DNA from: an uncultured Bacteroidales bacterium
GTDB lineage: Bacteria; Bacteroidota; Bacteroidia; Bacteroidales; Bacteroidaceae
Direction: 5' to 3'
Assembly (NCBI GenBank): GCA_937901185.1
Contig: CALCHR010000008.1
Coordinates: 1 to 31,139, forward strand
DNA length: 31,139 bases
Position numbers and translations under genes: made by a program. Numbering within the stretch: position 1 is the first letter of the stretch; each line of letters opens with the position of its first letter. Below are positions 17,842 to 26,340 of this stretch, piece by piece. Below the pieces are notes generated by a model. It worked only from the letters and a program-made list of their open reading frames with translations. It ran no database searches and had not been told where the DNA came from.

Positions 17842-19139
17842 TGGATTATAAAGAAACGATAGAGTATTTATATAAACGTACACCATTATTCCAAAATGTT
17901 GGAGGTAAAGCGTATAAAGAAGGACTAGAAAATACTTTATCTCTGGATGAACACTTTTCTCATCCTCATAGAACTTTTAGAACTATACATGTCGCAGGAA
18001 CCAATGGTAAGGGTTCCTGCGCTCATACTATAGCCGCAGTGTTACAATCTGCTGGTTATAAAGTGGGATTATATACTTCTCCTCATCTTGTAGATTTCAG
18101 AGAAAGAATTAAAATAAATGGTGAAAAAATTCCTCAGCATTATGTGGTTGATTTTGTACAACAAGAGCGAGCTTTTTTTGAGCCACTACATCCTTCTTTC
18201 TTTGAAATTACCACAGCTCTAGCATTTAAATATTTTGCTGATGAACAAGTTGATATAGCTGTTGTTGAAGTAGGACTCGGAGGAAGATTAGATTGTACAA
18301 ATATTATAACTCCAATTGTATCTATTATAACAAATATCAGTAGCGATCATACTCAATTTTTGGGAGAAACTCTTTCCCAGATAGCTAAAGAAAAGGCTGG
18401 TATTATTAAAGGGGGAATACCAGTGGTGATTGGTGAAACTACAGAGGAAACAAAGCCTGTATTTTTAGAGAAAGCTTCACAAGAAAGAGCCCATATCGTT
18501 TTTGCAGAAGATGAAGGAGAAATATTATCTTCAAGCGAAACAGATAGTTGGCAACGTGAATATATTACCAAAACTTATGGTCGGATAATCGGAGAACTTA
18601 TAGGAGATTGTCAAATAAAGAATACCGCAACAATCTTAGCAGCTCTAGCTATAATCAAGCAAGAGTTTCCTTTTGATAGAGTTGCAGTGATGGAAGGATT
18701 TAAGAATGTATGTTCATTGACGGGCCTAATGGGAAGATGGCAGATGCTAGGACATAATCCATTGATTGTTTGTGATATAGGTCATAATGAAGGTGGCTGG
18801 CAATATCTGTCTAAGCGATTGGGAGCATATCAAAGTGGAAAACTGCATATCGTTTTTGGAATGGCAGAAGATAAAGACATAGATTCTGTGCTTAAACTTT
18901 TACCACAACATGCTTTTTATTATTTTACGCAAGCATCTGTCAAAAGAGCAATGAATGCACAAACCTTGGCGGAAAAGGCTAAAGAATATAAATTGAGTGG
19001 GCAGTGTTTTTCTTCTGTGAGAGAGGCTTATTTTGAAGCTTACAATAATGCAACTATTTCTGATTTTATTTTTATTGGTGGTAGTAGTTTCGTAGTAGCC
19101 GATCTCTTAACATTCTTAAGCCAAGATTCAATGATTTAG
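17841..19139 (+). CDS. folC: Folylpolyglutamate synthase / dihydrofolate synthase
   Basis: Mur-ligase-family enzyme that adds glutamate to folates (and, if bifunctional, to dihydropteroate) using ATP in the cytoplasm. The P-loop is GTNGKGS at 53-59; the adjoining segment YTSPHLVDFRERI and the later EVGLGGRLDCTN are family signatures, and the ligase C-terminal domain follows with CDIGHNEGGW. Length 432 is normal. Its ATG overlaps the dnaJ stop by one base, a common sign of coupled translation. It ends 27 nt before the convergent PARG gene, with a small terminator between. Bifunctionality cannot be decided from sequence alone. Confidence 0.93.
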   Translation: MDYKETIEYLYKRTPLFQNVGGKAYKEGLENTLSLDEHFSHPHRTFRTIHVAGTNGKGSCAHTIAAVLQSAGYKVGLYTSPHLVDFRERIKINGEKIPQHYVVDFVQQERAFFEPLHPSFFEITTALAFKYFADEQVDIAVVEVGLGGRLDCTNIITPIVSIITNISSDHTQFLGETLSQIAKEKAGIIKGGIPVVIGETTEETKPVFLEKASQERAHIVFAEDEGEILSSSETDSWQREYITKTYGRIIGELIGDCQIKNTATILAALAIIKQEFPFDRVAVMEGFKNVCSLTGLMGRWQMLGHNPLIVCDIGHNEGGWQYLSKRLGAYQSGKLHIVFGMAEDKDIDSVLKLLPQHAFYYFTQASVKRAMNAQTLAEKAKEYKLSGQCFSSVREAYFEAYNNATISDFIFIGGSSFVVADLLTFLSQDSMI

Positions 19140-19146
19140 GAGTTAT

Positions 19147-19168
19147 TCTAAATCCTCTTTAGATTTTT
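19147..19168 (+). terminator. Small terminator after folC
   Basis: TCTAAA and TTTAGA form a 6-bp stem with a 5-nt loop, followed by five T. It begins 8 nt after the folC stop and overlaps the stop codon of the convergent PARG gene. The stem is short and AT-rich, so it is moderately supported. Confidence 0.5.
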
Positions 19169-20162
19169 AAGGAAATTCTTGTTTAAAGGGTAGATAGTTT
19201 CCTTCAGTATTATGATTCCTATAAGAATTATGGTCTTCTAAAATTGCAAATACTATATATCGGTATTTATTGATAAACTCTTTCTCATTCAATACTTCCT
19301 TAAAGAATTTTGCGATATGTCGAGGAGGATTACAGAATGCTCCACATCCTAAAGCTCCAAGTACTAAAGAGTCATGGCCGTGTTTTAGTCCTATACGGAA
19401 AATTGTACGAATCTTATTTTTGATAGGTTCAATTAAGAAATCCTCAATCAATCCGTTCGCATTTAATTGTGGCTTATTTATACCAGCAACAGAAATGATT
19501 GCAATTTCTCTTGGTTTCTCCATTAGTTTATACCCTCTCTTTTCATCTTCTCTGAAAATTGTAACAATTGGAGTATAGATACCACCAAAATTTCTATCCA
19601 TTGGATACTGGTATGGAGACTTATGGATTCCATATTGTTCAGCATATGCTGTGAATTGGTATAAAGAGCGAAATATATTTGTTCTACGGAATATTGTTTC
19701 TTCTTGAGCTCCAGCACCATTCCTAACACCTCCTCCAGGATTCTGGCGGTTTGCCATGTTTAATATTGCGGGATTATATCCTGCGTCTAAAAGTTTGATA
19801 CCTTCCTCTAAACAATCAGAGTTTATAACGTCTATTTTAGTTTCACCAATTATTGTTGGGATATCTTTGACATCAAATTTATGTGAATAGAATTTTGTCT
19901 CCGAAACCATTTTGCCAGTTTCTTTAATTGCTACTTTTTTCCCATTTTCAGTAAGATAGAAACCATTATTAACTAGCTCGATGGTATTCAAAAATTCTTT
20001 TCTACGCAATTCTTTTATTTTATCATAGCTAATTCCCTCTTTGAAATTATCAAGAAAGTCTTTTGATGAATCCCATATACAATTAGGGGCACATGAACTA
20101 TTTGGCTTATTTTGAATAACCTTTTCCATTTTCATACCTTTGAATTGGTATGCTATCTTCAT
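19167..20162 (-). CDS. Bacterial-type poly(ADP-ribose) glycohydrolase (TIGR02452-like)
   Basis: Macrodomain-fold protein of the microbial PARG type, which removes ADP-ribose from proteins. The diagnostic signature is complete: GGG at 143-145 and catalytic QEE at 153-155 within NPGGGVRNGAGAQEETIFRR, plus GALGCGAFCNPP (269-280), as in TIGR02452 proteins. Length is 331; an N-terminal helical region (about 1-100) precedes the macrodomain. It has no signal peptide, so it is cytoplasmic. Alternative Met codons at residues 10 and 12 could be the true start. It is third in a tight minus-strand set, 6 nt after the PCMD-type gene, which is an unusual neighbour. Its natural target is unknown; no ADP-ribosyltransferase is in the window. 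Confidence 0.85.
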   Translation of the reverse strand: MKIAYQFKGMKMEKVIQNKPNSSCAPNCIWDSSKDFLDNFKEGISYDKIKELRRKEFLNTIELVNNGFYLTENGKKVAIKETGKMVSETKFYSHKFDVKDIPTIIGETKIDVINSDCLEEGIKLLDAGYNPAILNMANRQNPGGGVRNGAGAQEETIFRRTNIFRSLYQFTAYAEQYGIHKSPYQYPMDRNFGGIYTPIVTIFREDEKRGYKLMEKPREIAIISVAGINKPQLNANGLIEDFLIEPIKNKIRTIFRIGLKHGHDSLVLGALGCGAFCNPPRHIAKFFKEVLNEKEFINKYRYIVFAILEDHNSYRNHNTEGNYLPFKQEFP

Positions 20163-20168
20163 TTTCGT

Positions 20169-21173
20169 TTAATAGATAAAACGTACGTTGTCAATCCAGA
20201 GAGTATTACCAATACTGCCTACATAAGCCCCTCCATAGCTACTATCAAATTGCAAAAGTAGATGAGTTGGAGTGTCTAACGGAGAACCCCAACCAACTTC
20301 TTTAACCTCTACAATTTTTCCTTTACTATTCTTAGCATATTTGGTGGCATCTCCTGTAGTTAAACCCATATAGGATTTATAGAAATCTTTTTGGGTAATA
20401 TCTCCGTAGTGAATTTCAAAACGAGCATTGTTGGTCCAATCACTATTTTTAGTAAAACGCTTTACCAATGTACCTATACGCTTGGCGTAGATATTACCTT
20501 TTTCATCTTCCCAACGCTTTTGAAGATAAAGGATACAGTCCGGCATATCCATACCTTTTACCGTTGACACTTTACTAAAACCTGTTTGGCGGATTCGGTT
20601 AGGCTCTCCGGAGAGTTTCACCTTATAGTCAAAACAAAGGTAGCGAGGTTTCTTTGTAAAAGGAATTCCGGCATCTAGTTTACTCATTGGATTAGAAGTG
20701 CCGGTAATTGGTTCTTGAGTCTGTCCTAAATAAATGGAACCAGCAGCGAGTACTTTGATATTAACAATGCCAAGTACTACACATTTTTCTACATGAGTGT
20801 ATAGTTTTGCGCAGTATCCATGGCCGGGTCTTGCCTCTTTGTAGACAGATGTGTTGGTTTTCGTGATACCGGCCACCTTTGCTAATACGTTTGATGTAGC
20901 CCAAGGCGATCCTCCTTGTGCAGTGTAGGCACGATTATCGTTCCAAGTTTGTGTAGGAGCAATTTCGTATAGAGTTTTTGTGGCGCCGCCAATTATCCCG
21001 CTTTCTTTAATATTGCGTGTAAGCCATTGGTCAAAGTTTCCGTATTTAATAAATTCTATTTTCTCATTTCCAGTGGTTTCTATCTGATTAAGATATTCCA
21101 TAGAATAAGGAATGGCTTGCATATAGAATGCACTAGAGGAAAGTAAAGTAATAGCAAGGTGTCTTAGTTTCAT
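20169..21173 (-). CDS. Exported PCMD-like protein
   Basis: A 334-residue protein with a signal peptide (hydrophobic core about 5-19, likely cut near MQA at residue 20) and no lipobox Cys. The mature region resembles the PCMD family (putative carbohydrate metabolism domain) of Bacteroidetes: an early WLTRNIKESGIIGGATKTLY block and a C-terminus ending LWIDNVRFIY. These are mostly beta proteins found in the envelope; some are next to outer-membrane components, but no reaction has been shown. It lies 27 nt after the Omp85-like gene and 6 nt before PARG, so all three may be one operon. Family assignment is moderate; export is well supported. Confidence 0.65.
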   Translation of the reverse strand: MKLRHLAITLLSSSAFYMQAIPYSMEYLNQIETTGNEKIEFIKYGNFDQWLTRNIKESGIIGGATKTLYEIAPTQTWNDNRAYTAQGGSPWATSNVLAKVAGITKTNTSVYKEARPGHGYCAKLYTHVEKCVVLGIVNIKVLAAGSIYLGQTQEPITGTSNPMSKLDAGIPFTKKPRYLCFDYKVKLSGEPNRIRQTGFSKVSTVKGMDMPDCILYLQKRWEDEKGNIYAKRIGTLVKRFTKNSDWTNNARFEIHYGDITQKDFYKSYMGLTTGDATKYAKNSKGKIVEVKEVGWGSPLDTPTHLLLQFDSSYGGAYVGSIGNTLWIDNVRFIY

Positions 21174-21200
21174 ATATATGTGATGTTGTAGTTTACTCTA

Positions 21201-22406
21201 TTAAAATGCTTCATTGATATTAAATATGAGTCCACCACCATTTCGGGTGAAGCCATAATCTATTCGAATATTTACACGTTTCATAAATTCCCAGCGATAG
21301 CCAACTCCGGCATTGGGCAGGATATGTGAACCACGCCATTTATTCCAATCTGAAAATACTTGGGCTGCTCCAACCCATGCCACTATGCCATGGCGCTTTT
21401 TTATATTTTGGCGAAGTTCCAATTGGGCTTCTACTATATTGTTATCTCTGTATCTTCCTTCATAGTATCCGCGCATTCTATAACTTGAACCTACTTTGCT
21501 CAACATACACCAAGGAGGTGTCCCATTATAATTTAATAATGTGTGTACCTCAGTGGCCAATACAGCTCCTTTCCATAATTTTGCATAAGTGGCAGCAGTC
21601 AGCTCTGTAGAGATAAATGTATAATCGTTGCCTAAGAATGATGGGGTAAAACTTTGATCTAACTGTATAAACCAACCTTTATAAGCATTCAGCATAAAAT
21701 CTCGGCTGTCGTAGGTAAAAGAAAGGCCAACAGATGTAGTACCAACTTTTCTTTCCAGGCCTTCAAAGCGTAGGGATTCTTTCTCAGAGATATCTTTAGC
21801 ACTCATGTATTTGAAATTCGCAATAGGTCCTAAATAAGTTTTAGGTGCAATGCGAAACATAAATCGCCCCATGGCTTCTATTTGTACATTCTTATAAGAT
21901 GTCTCGTTGGCATCATTGTCTGCTTCTATAAAGCCAATTCCCCAAAAATCAGTTGGGCAAAGTTCGGTCTTTATTCTATAGTCTAGTCTATACTTCTCTT
22001 TCTTGAAAATATTAGAACCTCTGATTCCTATATTTACTTTTCCTTTAGTTGTAAAATCTCCATAAATAGATACATTGGAGAGAGGTAGAATAGAGTCCGT
22101 TTTATCTAGGGAATAAGTACCTGTAGCAATAATTCCAATACCAAATCCGTCTGTAGAAGAATAGTGGGGACCGGGCAGGATTCCGAAGTTAAATTTCCGA
22201 TAATCACCAGGTTTGTTGGCATTCGCAAAGTAGTTGAAAACTTTGCGTACTATGTTTTGCTTAGTCTGAATCGAGTCTGAGCTTGTTTCTATGCTATCAG
22301 TCTTTATATCGTAGGCCAAAGCATAGGTGGTTTGCCATTCGGAAGACAATAAAAAAATCGCCATCAGAAAGGCTAAACATAGTCTCTTTCTACAGAATCT
22401 TTCCAT
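21201..22406 (-). CDS. Omp85/BamA-like outer-membrane beta-barrel protein
   Basis: A 401-residue protein with a signal peptide (positive MERFCRKR, hydrophobic about 9-21, ending near TTYA at 29), followed by a chain of amphipathic beta strands that fits a 16-strand barrel. The second half matches the bacterial surface antigen (Omp85) family: GSSYRMRGYYEGRYRD (the RMRGY loop is family-typical), then NAGVGYRWEF and a C-terminal Phe. There is no room for POTRA domains before the barrel, unlike BamA itself, so it is a short POTRA-less Omp85 of the kind common in Bacteroidetes. Function (transport or insertion) is unknown. The -7 box lies 8 nt from the ATG. It is divergent from the porin gene. Confidence 0.8.
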   Translation of the reverse strand: MERFCRKRLCLAFLMAIFLLSSEWQTTYALAYDIKTDSIETSSDSIQTKQNIVRKVFNYFANANKPGDYRKFNFGILPGPHYSSTDGFGIGIIATGTYSLDKTDSILPLSNVSIYGDFTTKGKVNIGIRGSNIFKKEKYRLDYRIKTELCPTDFWGIGFIEADNDANETSYKNVQIEAMGRFMFRIAPKTYLGPIANFKYMSAKDISEKESLRFEGLERKVGTTSVGLSFTYDSRDFMLNAYKGWFIQLDQSFTPSFLGNDYTFISTELTAATYAKLWKGAVLATEVHTLLNYNGTPPWCMLSKVGSSYRMRGYYEGRYRDNNIVEAQLELRQNIKKRHGIVAWVGAAQVFSDWNKWRGSHILPNAGVGYRWEFMKRVNIRIDYGFTRNGGGLIFNINEAF

Positions 22407-22414
22407 AATGGGTA

Positions 22415-22422
22415 CAAATTTA
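22415..22422 (-). promoter_or_regulatory. -7 box next to the Omp85-like start
   Basis: The minus-strand reading is TAAATTTG, an exact TAnnTTTG match. It ends 8 nt before the ATG at 22406, so the leader would be about 0-5 nt. No strong -33 is seen. Confidence 0.45.
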
Positions 22423-22455
22423 TAGAAACTCTTCGGTATATAAGTATTTTATATT

Positions 22456-22463
22456 TACTTTTG
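22456..22463 (+). promoter_or_regulatory. Promoter -7 box for the porin gene
   Basis: TACTTTTG is an exact TAnnTTTG match ending 30 nt before ATG 22494. TTCG at 22432-22435, 20 nt upstream, is a one-mismatch -33. It points away from the Omp85-like promoter 34 bp away, so two back-to-back promoters share the 87-bp gap. Confidence 0.6.
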
Positions 22464-22493
22464 CATGTTCTATAACACTTAAAAACATATTTT

Positions 22494-23606
22494 ATGAAAA
22501 AATTATTGCTCGTATTTGTGCTGGGAATGCTAGGCATAATCCCAATATCAGCACAAACAGATACTGTAAAAGTAAATTCTCCAAAAGTTGAATTAGAAAA
22601 GTCAACCAAGAAATTTTTTAAGAAAATGGATCCCAGCATTAAGTTTGGAGGATACATCGTTGGCAAGTATTCTGTCAACGACCGTGCCGGCCAAGCTTCC
22701 AATGGAGGATTCGACCTTCGCTTTGTGCGTTTATATCTTAACGGATATTGTTTCAAGGATTTCTATTACAGATTGCAGATGGAAGTAAACGGAGCACCGG
22801 GCCCCGATAAAGGTCCTCGTGTGGTAGATGCCTTTGTTGAGTGGCAGAAATTTGACTTTCTACGTCTGAAGTTGGGTCAATTCAAACGCTCCTTTGGTTT
22901 CGAAAACCCCTATAGTCCATTGCTCGTAGGTTTAGGTTCTTACTCACAAGCTACTATGAAGCTAGCTTCCATAAATGACCGTATTGGCGAACATAAGAGT
23001 TCAGGACGCGATCTTGGTTTCCAGGCTCAGGGTGATCTTTTTAAGGCTAAAGATGGACACTATTGGTTACACTATCAAGTAGGATTTTTCAATGGACAGG
23101 GAATTAACCATGCAGATAAAGACAACTTCAAAGATTTGATTGGTGGTCTTTGGATTTCTCCCATTAAGGACCTTGCTATTGGTGGATTTGGCTGGAATGG
23201 AAAATATACCAATGAAAAGTATACTGGAAATGGAGATTTGAAGAGCGTAGCGCGTAAGCGTTGGGGAGTTGGTATGAAATACGAATCTAAGTGGACACTG
23301 AGAGGTGAGTATATGTCTTCGGTTGGTGGAGTTGCTACAAACGCAGCAGCCCCTGACCGTAGCGATGGTTGGTATGCCACTTTGGGCGCTCCCATTACAA
23401 AAGACCTAAAGATATATGGCCGTTGGGACTGCTATCGTGATGCTAAAACTTGGTCTTCTCTAAAAACAAACTATGGCATTTCTGCCAACTATACTTTGGG
23501 AAAGAATTTGATTTTCCAGGCTAACTATGCATTTACTGATGATCGTAGTGTCTCTGTAGGCAAACACTACAACACATTTGACATTCAGGTATATGCCCGT
23601 TTCTAA
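22494..23606 (+). CDS. Phosphate-selective porin O/P family protein
   Basis: Outer-membrane beta-barrel of the OprO/OprP (phosphate-selective porin) family. The 370-residue protein has a signal peptide cut near ISAQ (about residue 21), a short linker, then about 300 residues of alternating beta strands: FGGYIVGKYS (start of barrel), GGFDLRFVRLYLNGY, LKLGQFKRSFGFENPYSP, and the closing QVYARF with terminal Phe. The start-of-barrel block and the KLGQFK segment are typical. In Bacteroidetes such porins take up small anions, but substrate specificity is not known here. It is a single gene with its own promoter and terminator, and it divides two oppositely directed gene groups. Confidence 0.88.
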   Translation: MKKLLLVFVLGMLGIIPISAQTDTVKVNSPKVELEKSTKKFFKKMDPSIKFGGYIVGKYSVNDRAGQASNGGFDLRFVRLYLNGYCFKDFYYRLQMEVNGAPGPDKGPRVVDAFVEWQKFDFLRLKLGQFKRSFGFENPYSPLLVGLGSYSQATMKLASINDRIGEHKSSGRDLGFQAQGDLFKAKDGHYWLHYQVGFFNGQGINHADKDNFKDLIGGLWISPIKDLAIGGFGWNGKYTNEKYTGNGDLKSVARKRWGVGMKYESKWTLRGEYMSSVGGVATNAAAPDRSDGWYATLGAPITKDLKIYGRWDCYRDAKTWSSLKTNYGISANYTLGKNLIFQANYAFTDDRSVSVGKHYNTFDIQVYARF

Positions 23607-23676
23607 CAGATAGATATAAGAATAGCGTTCTTTAATAACCTCTTTTAAGAGTAATAAAACCTATTTGAATACTAAT

Positions 23677-23742
23677 ACTTCGGAGGCTAACAGGAAAAAT
23701 TGGGTAAACCCTGATAAGAACTGCGAGCCTTCGAAGTTTTTA
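23677..23742 (+). terminator. Large terminator-like stem-loop after the porin
   Basis: Arms 23677-23688 (ACTTCGGAGGCT) and 23726-23737 (AGCCTTCGAAGT) pair over 12 bp with one G-T, and are followed by five T. The 37-nt loop contains a smaller GGGTAAACCC hairpin. It starts about 70 nt after the porin stop. Confidence 0.65.
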
Positions 23743-23826
23743 TATAAGAATGTTCTTGCTATCTAATCCTATTATTTGGATTTTTATATTCCGTATATTT
23801 TTACCGCTAAAAGATATGTGTATTTT

Positions 23827-24726
23827 ATGGAAATTCTTGTTACTATTTTTTTCATTATCACTATTATAATATTTGGAGTATTCTTCAACTTCTTTTTTAA
23901 GGCATTATTGTTTGTAATAGATAACTTGGCAGATTTTGTTCTCAGGTTGTTTTTTCGAGAAGAACAGGATATGCAGCCTGCTGAATGTGCACTTCAAAAA
24001 GGGAGAATCTCTATTTTCCATCCAAGTATAAAGGGATTCTTTCGTTCATATATTTTATGGATAAACTTATTATTAATATTAGTAATTACATTGGGTTATT
24101 GCTCACTAATCAATCAACTTTTCACTGGGGATTTTGATCATTATACTGGTAAAAGAGGTGTTGAATACCATGGCTCATATGCTATTTTTATGAATACTTT
24201 TTTGTTGATTATGCTTCCAATTGGTTTGTATAAGGCATCTCGTTATATTAAAAAGATTCTTTTTGACTTGATAGAATATGATTATGTAGAAAAGGAACTT
24301 TCTTTTGAGAGAATCAAAAGCCTGACAGAGACATGTACAAATAATTTATTACAAAGAAGCAATGGGAGGATGGAAATTGAAAATATAGATGTAAAATCTG
24401 ATACATACCAAGAATTGAATATCAATGTTAGATTTGTAGGCTTTCCCAAATATGGATTTATGGTTCATGTAATATATGAAGAAGGGTATGTTTATTTTAA
24501 TGTAATAGGTAAGGAAGTGGATTTTCTAAGAAAAATAACAAATGGCATAGATAGAAAATTTAAGTTTAAGGATGCAAGTTCTGTTAAGCCCAAAAGTAAA
24601 TTTTGCTACTATGTTCGTAATAATTTGATGTACAATATGAAATCATCGTTTGAACAGGACCTTCCTGTTAACAACTTTGATGCTGTACAAAAAGAATATG
24701 TTGAATCTAAAATGCAGATGTATTGA
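23827..24726 (+). CDS. Unrecognised inner-membrane protein
   Basis: I do not recognise a family. The 299-residue protein starts at ATG 23827; the open frame begins earlier at a TTG (23776) that adds 17 residues with no signal. Three hydrophobic segments are visible: about 3-30, 74-98 and 117-137. The first has no cleavage site and is a probable anchor. The second half (about 140-299) is hydrophilic and may be a cytoplasmic or periplasmic domain, with a Lys-rich FKFKDASSVKPKSKF stretch near 250-265. It is not in an operon: a terminator lies upstream, a hairpin downstream (24738-24761). Base composition resembles its AT-rich neighbours, without signs of transfer. Confidence 0.7.
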   Translation: MEILVTIFFIITIIIFGVFFNFFFKALLFVIDNLADFVLRLFFREEQDMQPAECALQKGRISIFHPSIKGFFRSYILWINLLLILVITLGYCSLINQLFTGDFDHYTGKRGVEYHGSYAIFMNTFLLIMLPIGLYKASRYIKKILFDLIEYDYVEKELSFERIKSLTETCTNNLLQRSNGRMEIENIDVKSDTYQELNINVRFVGFPKYGFMVHVIYEEGYVYFNVIGKEVDFLRKITNGIDRKFKFKDASSVKPKSKFCYYVRNNLMYNMKSSFEQDLPVNNFDAVQKEYVESKMQMY

Positions 24727-24737
24727 TATATTCTTCC

Positions 24738-24761
24738 TAAAATGTTCCTGGAAACATTTTA
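24738..24761 (+). terminator. Hairpin after the membrane-protein gene
   Basis: TAAAATGTT and AACATTTTA form a perfect 9-bp stem with a 6-nt loop, 12 nt after the stop codon. The following GTTTC is a weak U-tract, so this is a plausible but imperfect terminator. Confidence 0.45.
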
Positions 24762-24822
24762 GTTTCTATCACCCCACCATTATTTAAGTTGTTTTTATAG
24801 AATATAATTGGTTTTTACACAC

Positions 24823-24849
24823 TTGTATGATGCTTTTTGTGTAACTTTG
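24823..24849 (+). promoter_or_regulatory. Probable promoter of the TPR/M3/dCMP deaminase/S41/cyclo-ligase operon
   Basis: TAACTTTG at 24842-24849 is an exact -7 match; TTG at 24823-24825 is 16 nt away, slightly short for a -33. If used, the leader would be about 265 nt long and contain repeat copy 3. Confidence 0.4.
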
Positions 24850-24921
24850 CCAAAATGGACAAGGGGTTGTGGTGAGGGCTGAATTGACGGTAAGGAAAAG
24901 ATTACTATTTAACTCTAAAAA

Positions 24922-25005
24922 CTTAGGCCTTTACTAGGAAAACTTAGTAGTTACCGAATTTTTCTTAGTAGTTACCGAAATTTACCTAGCTTTTACCTAA
25001 GAAAC
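24922..25005 (+). repeat. 84-bp interspersed element, copy 3
   Basis: Four 21-bp units start at 24922, 24943, 24964 and 24985; units two and three both begin CTTAGTAGTTACCGAA. It has the same orientation as copy 2, with the same spacing and no length change. It lies about 115 bp upstream of the TPR gene. The sequence after the fourth unit (AAACGGGC) differs from copies 1 and 2 (AAATGCCT). Confidence 0.87.
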
Positions 25006-25120
25006 GGGCAAAAATGACCACTGATTTTCAGTAAGTTATAGATGCCAATAAAAAGCCTCTCTACGTCCGAGAAAGAACACATGGGTGAGATGAAGAATAA
25101 CTAAACAATACACAAGGGAT

Positions 25121-26323
25121 ATGAGACATATTTTATTTATAGTATTAGGATTCCTTTTCTTTCTACCAATGTCTGGGCAGAAAGAGTTGAAGACTATAAA
25201 AAGATATTTGAAGGATAGTAAAGCGAGTGAGGCTATGTCGTTGATTCAGAAATTGGAGAATGATACGGCGAAGAAAAAGACATTGGCTTTGTATGCTTAC
25301 GGTAGAGAGGCTCAATTAGCTTTGCACCAAACTGAAAATGAGAAGAACTACCTAAATCAGAAATATGATACTATAGCTTTCTTTAATACAACGAGAGGGA
25401 TTATTGACTATATATTAAAATATGACTCGCTGGAATGTAAAGAGGGAAAGACTGAAGCTAGGGAAGAAAATCAGAAATTGCTATACAAGTATTACCCCAA
25501 CTTAAATGCCGGTGGTCGTTGGTTTTTTAAGAATGGGCAATTTGAAGATGCACGTAAGTTTTTCAAAAGATATATAGACATCCCTTCAAACTCAATTTGG
25601 GGGATACGAACTCAGGATGAAAAAGCTATAAACAATGCCGCTTACTTGTATCTAAAGAGTTCTTTCTTCTTAAAAGACTATCAATCCGTGTTTACCTATA
25701 AAGAACAGGCTTTGGCCGACTCGGCTTTAGGTCAAGATGTTCTGGAAACCCTAGTTCTTTCAGCTATGGAACTTAGAGATACGCTTGCTTTCAAGAATAA
25801 TTTGGAAATAGGTGTGCGCAATTATCCTAAGGTAGTATTCTTCTTTACTCATCTAGCAGATTATTACAACCAGCGAAAGGAGTTTGATAAATCTTTGGCC
25901 TTAGCCGACACTCTACTCTTAAAGAACCCGGAGAATAAGGTCCTGATGATAGGAAAAAGTATCTCACTTATGAACTTAAAGGAGTTTGAAAAAAGCATTG
26001 AGCTCTCTAAAAAAATCCTATCACAAGACTCAACTGCAACAGAAATCTATTTCAATGTAGGAGCATGCTATTGTAATCTGGCTAAGGGTGTAAATATACC
26101 GACCAACATCAATTCTTCTTTGTATCGAACTTCTAAGGAAAAAGTAAAGACCTATTATCGAGAGGCGCTCCAATATTTAGAACAATATAAAGAAATGAAG
26201 CCGCAAGAGGCTGGCAAATGGGCTCCTTTGCTATACCGAGTTTATCTGAATCTAAATATGGGAGAGCAGTTTGAGGAGATGGACAGACTTCTGCAAGAGC
26301 TTAACGAAGATATATCCGAATAA
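25121..26323 (+). CDS. Exported TPR-repeat protein
   Basis: A 400-residue protein with an N-terminal signal peptide (hydrophobic about 4-17, cut near SGQ at 20), so it is periplasmic or envelope-bound. The rest is alpha-helical with TPR-like helix pairs: about 130-160 (GRWFFKNGQFEDARKFFKRY), 165-200, 240-275 (LADYYNQRKEFDKSLALADT), 275-310 and 310-355. Such scaffolds bind peptides or partner proteins. No catalytic motif is visible. It is first in a run of five closely spaced genes; the M3 peptidase starts 17 nt later. Its partner is unknown. Confidence 0.78.
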   Translation: MRHILFIVLGFLFFLPMSGQKELKTIKRYLKDSKASEAMSLIQKLENDTAKKKTLALYAYGREAQLALHQTENEKNYLNQKYDTIAFFNTTRGIIDYILKYDSLECKEGKTEAREENQKLLYKYYPNLNAGGRWFFKNGQFEDARKFFKRYIDIPSNSIWGIRTQDEKAINNAAYLYLKSSFFLKDYQSVFTYKEQALADSALGQDVLETLVLSAMELRDTLAFKNNLEIGVRNYPKVVFFFTHLADYYNQRKEFDKSLALADTLLLKNPENKVLMIGKSISLMNLKEFEKSIELSKKILSQDSTATEIYFNVGACYCNLAKGVNIPTNINSSLYRTSKEKVKTYYREALQYLEQYKEMKPQEAGKWAPLLYRVYLNLNMGEQFEEMDRLLQELNEDISE

Positions 26324-26340
26324 CAAGAGTATACCCACTT

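Larger units (their letters stand above)
24727..25120. other. 394-bp intergenic region with hairpin, promoter and repeat
   Basis: This gap holds a 9-bp hairpin just after the membrane-protein gene, a -7 box at 24842-24849, and copy 3 of the 84-bp element at 24922-25005. Another about 115 nt without recognisable structure leads to the TPR gene. No coding frame is convincing. Confidence 0.6.
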
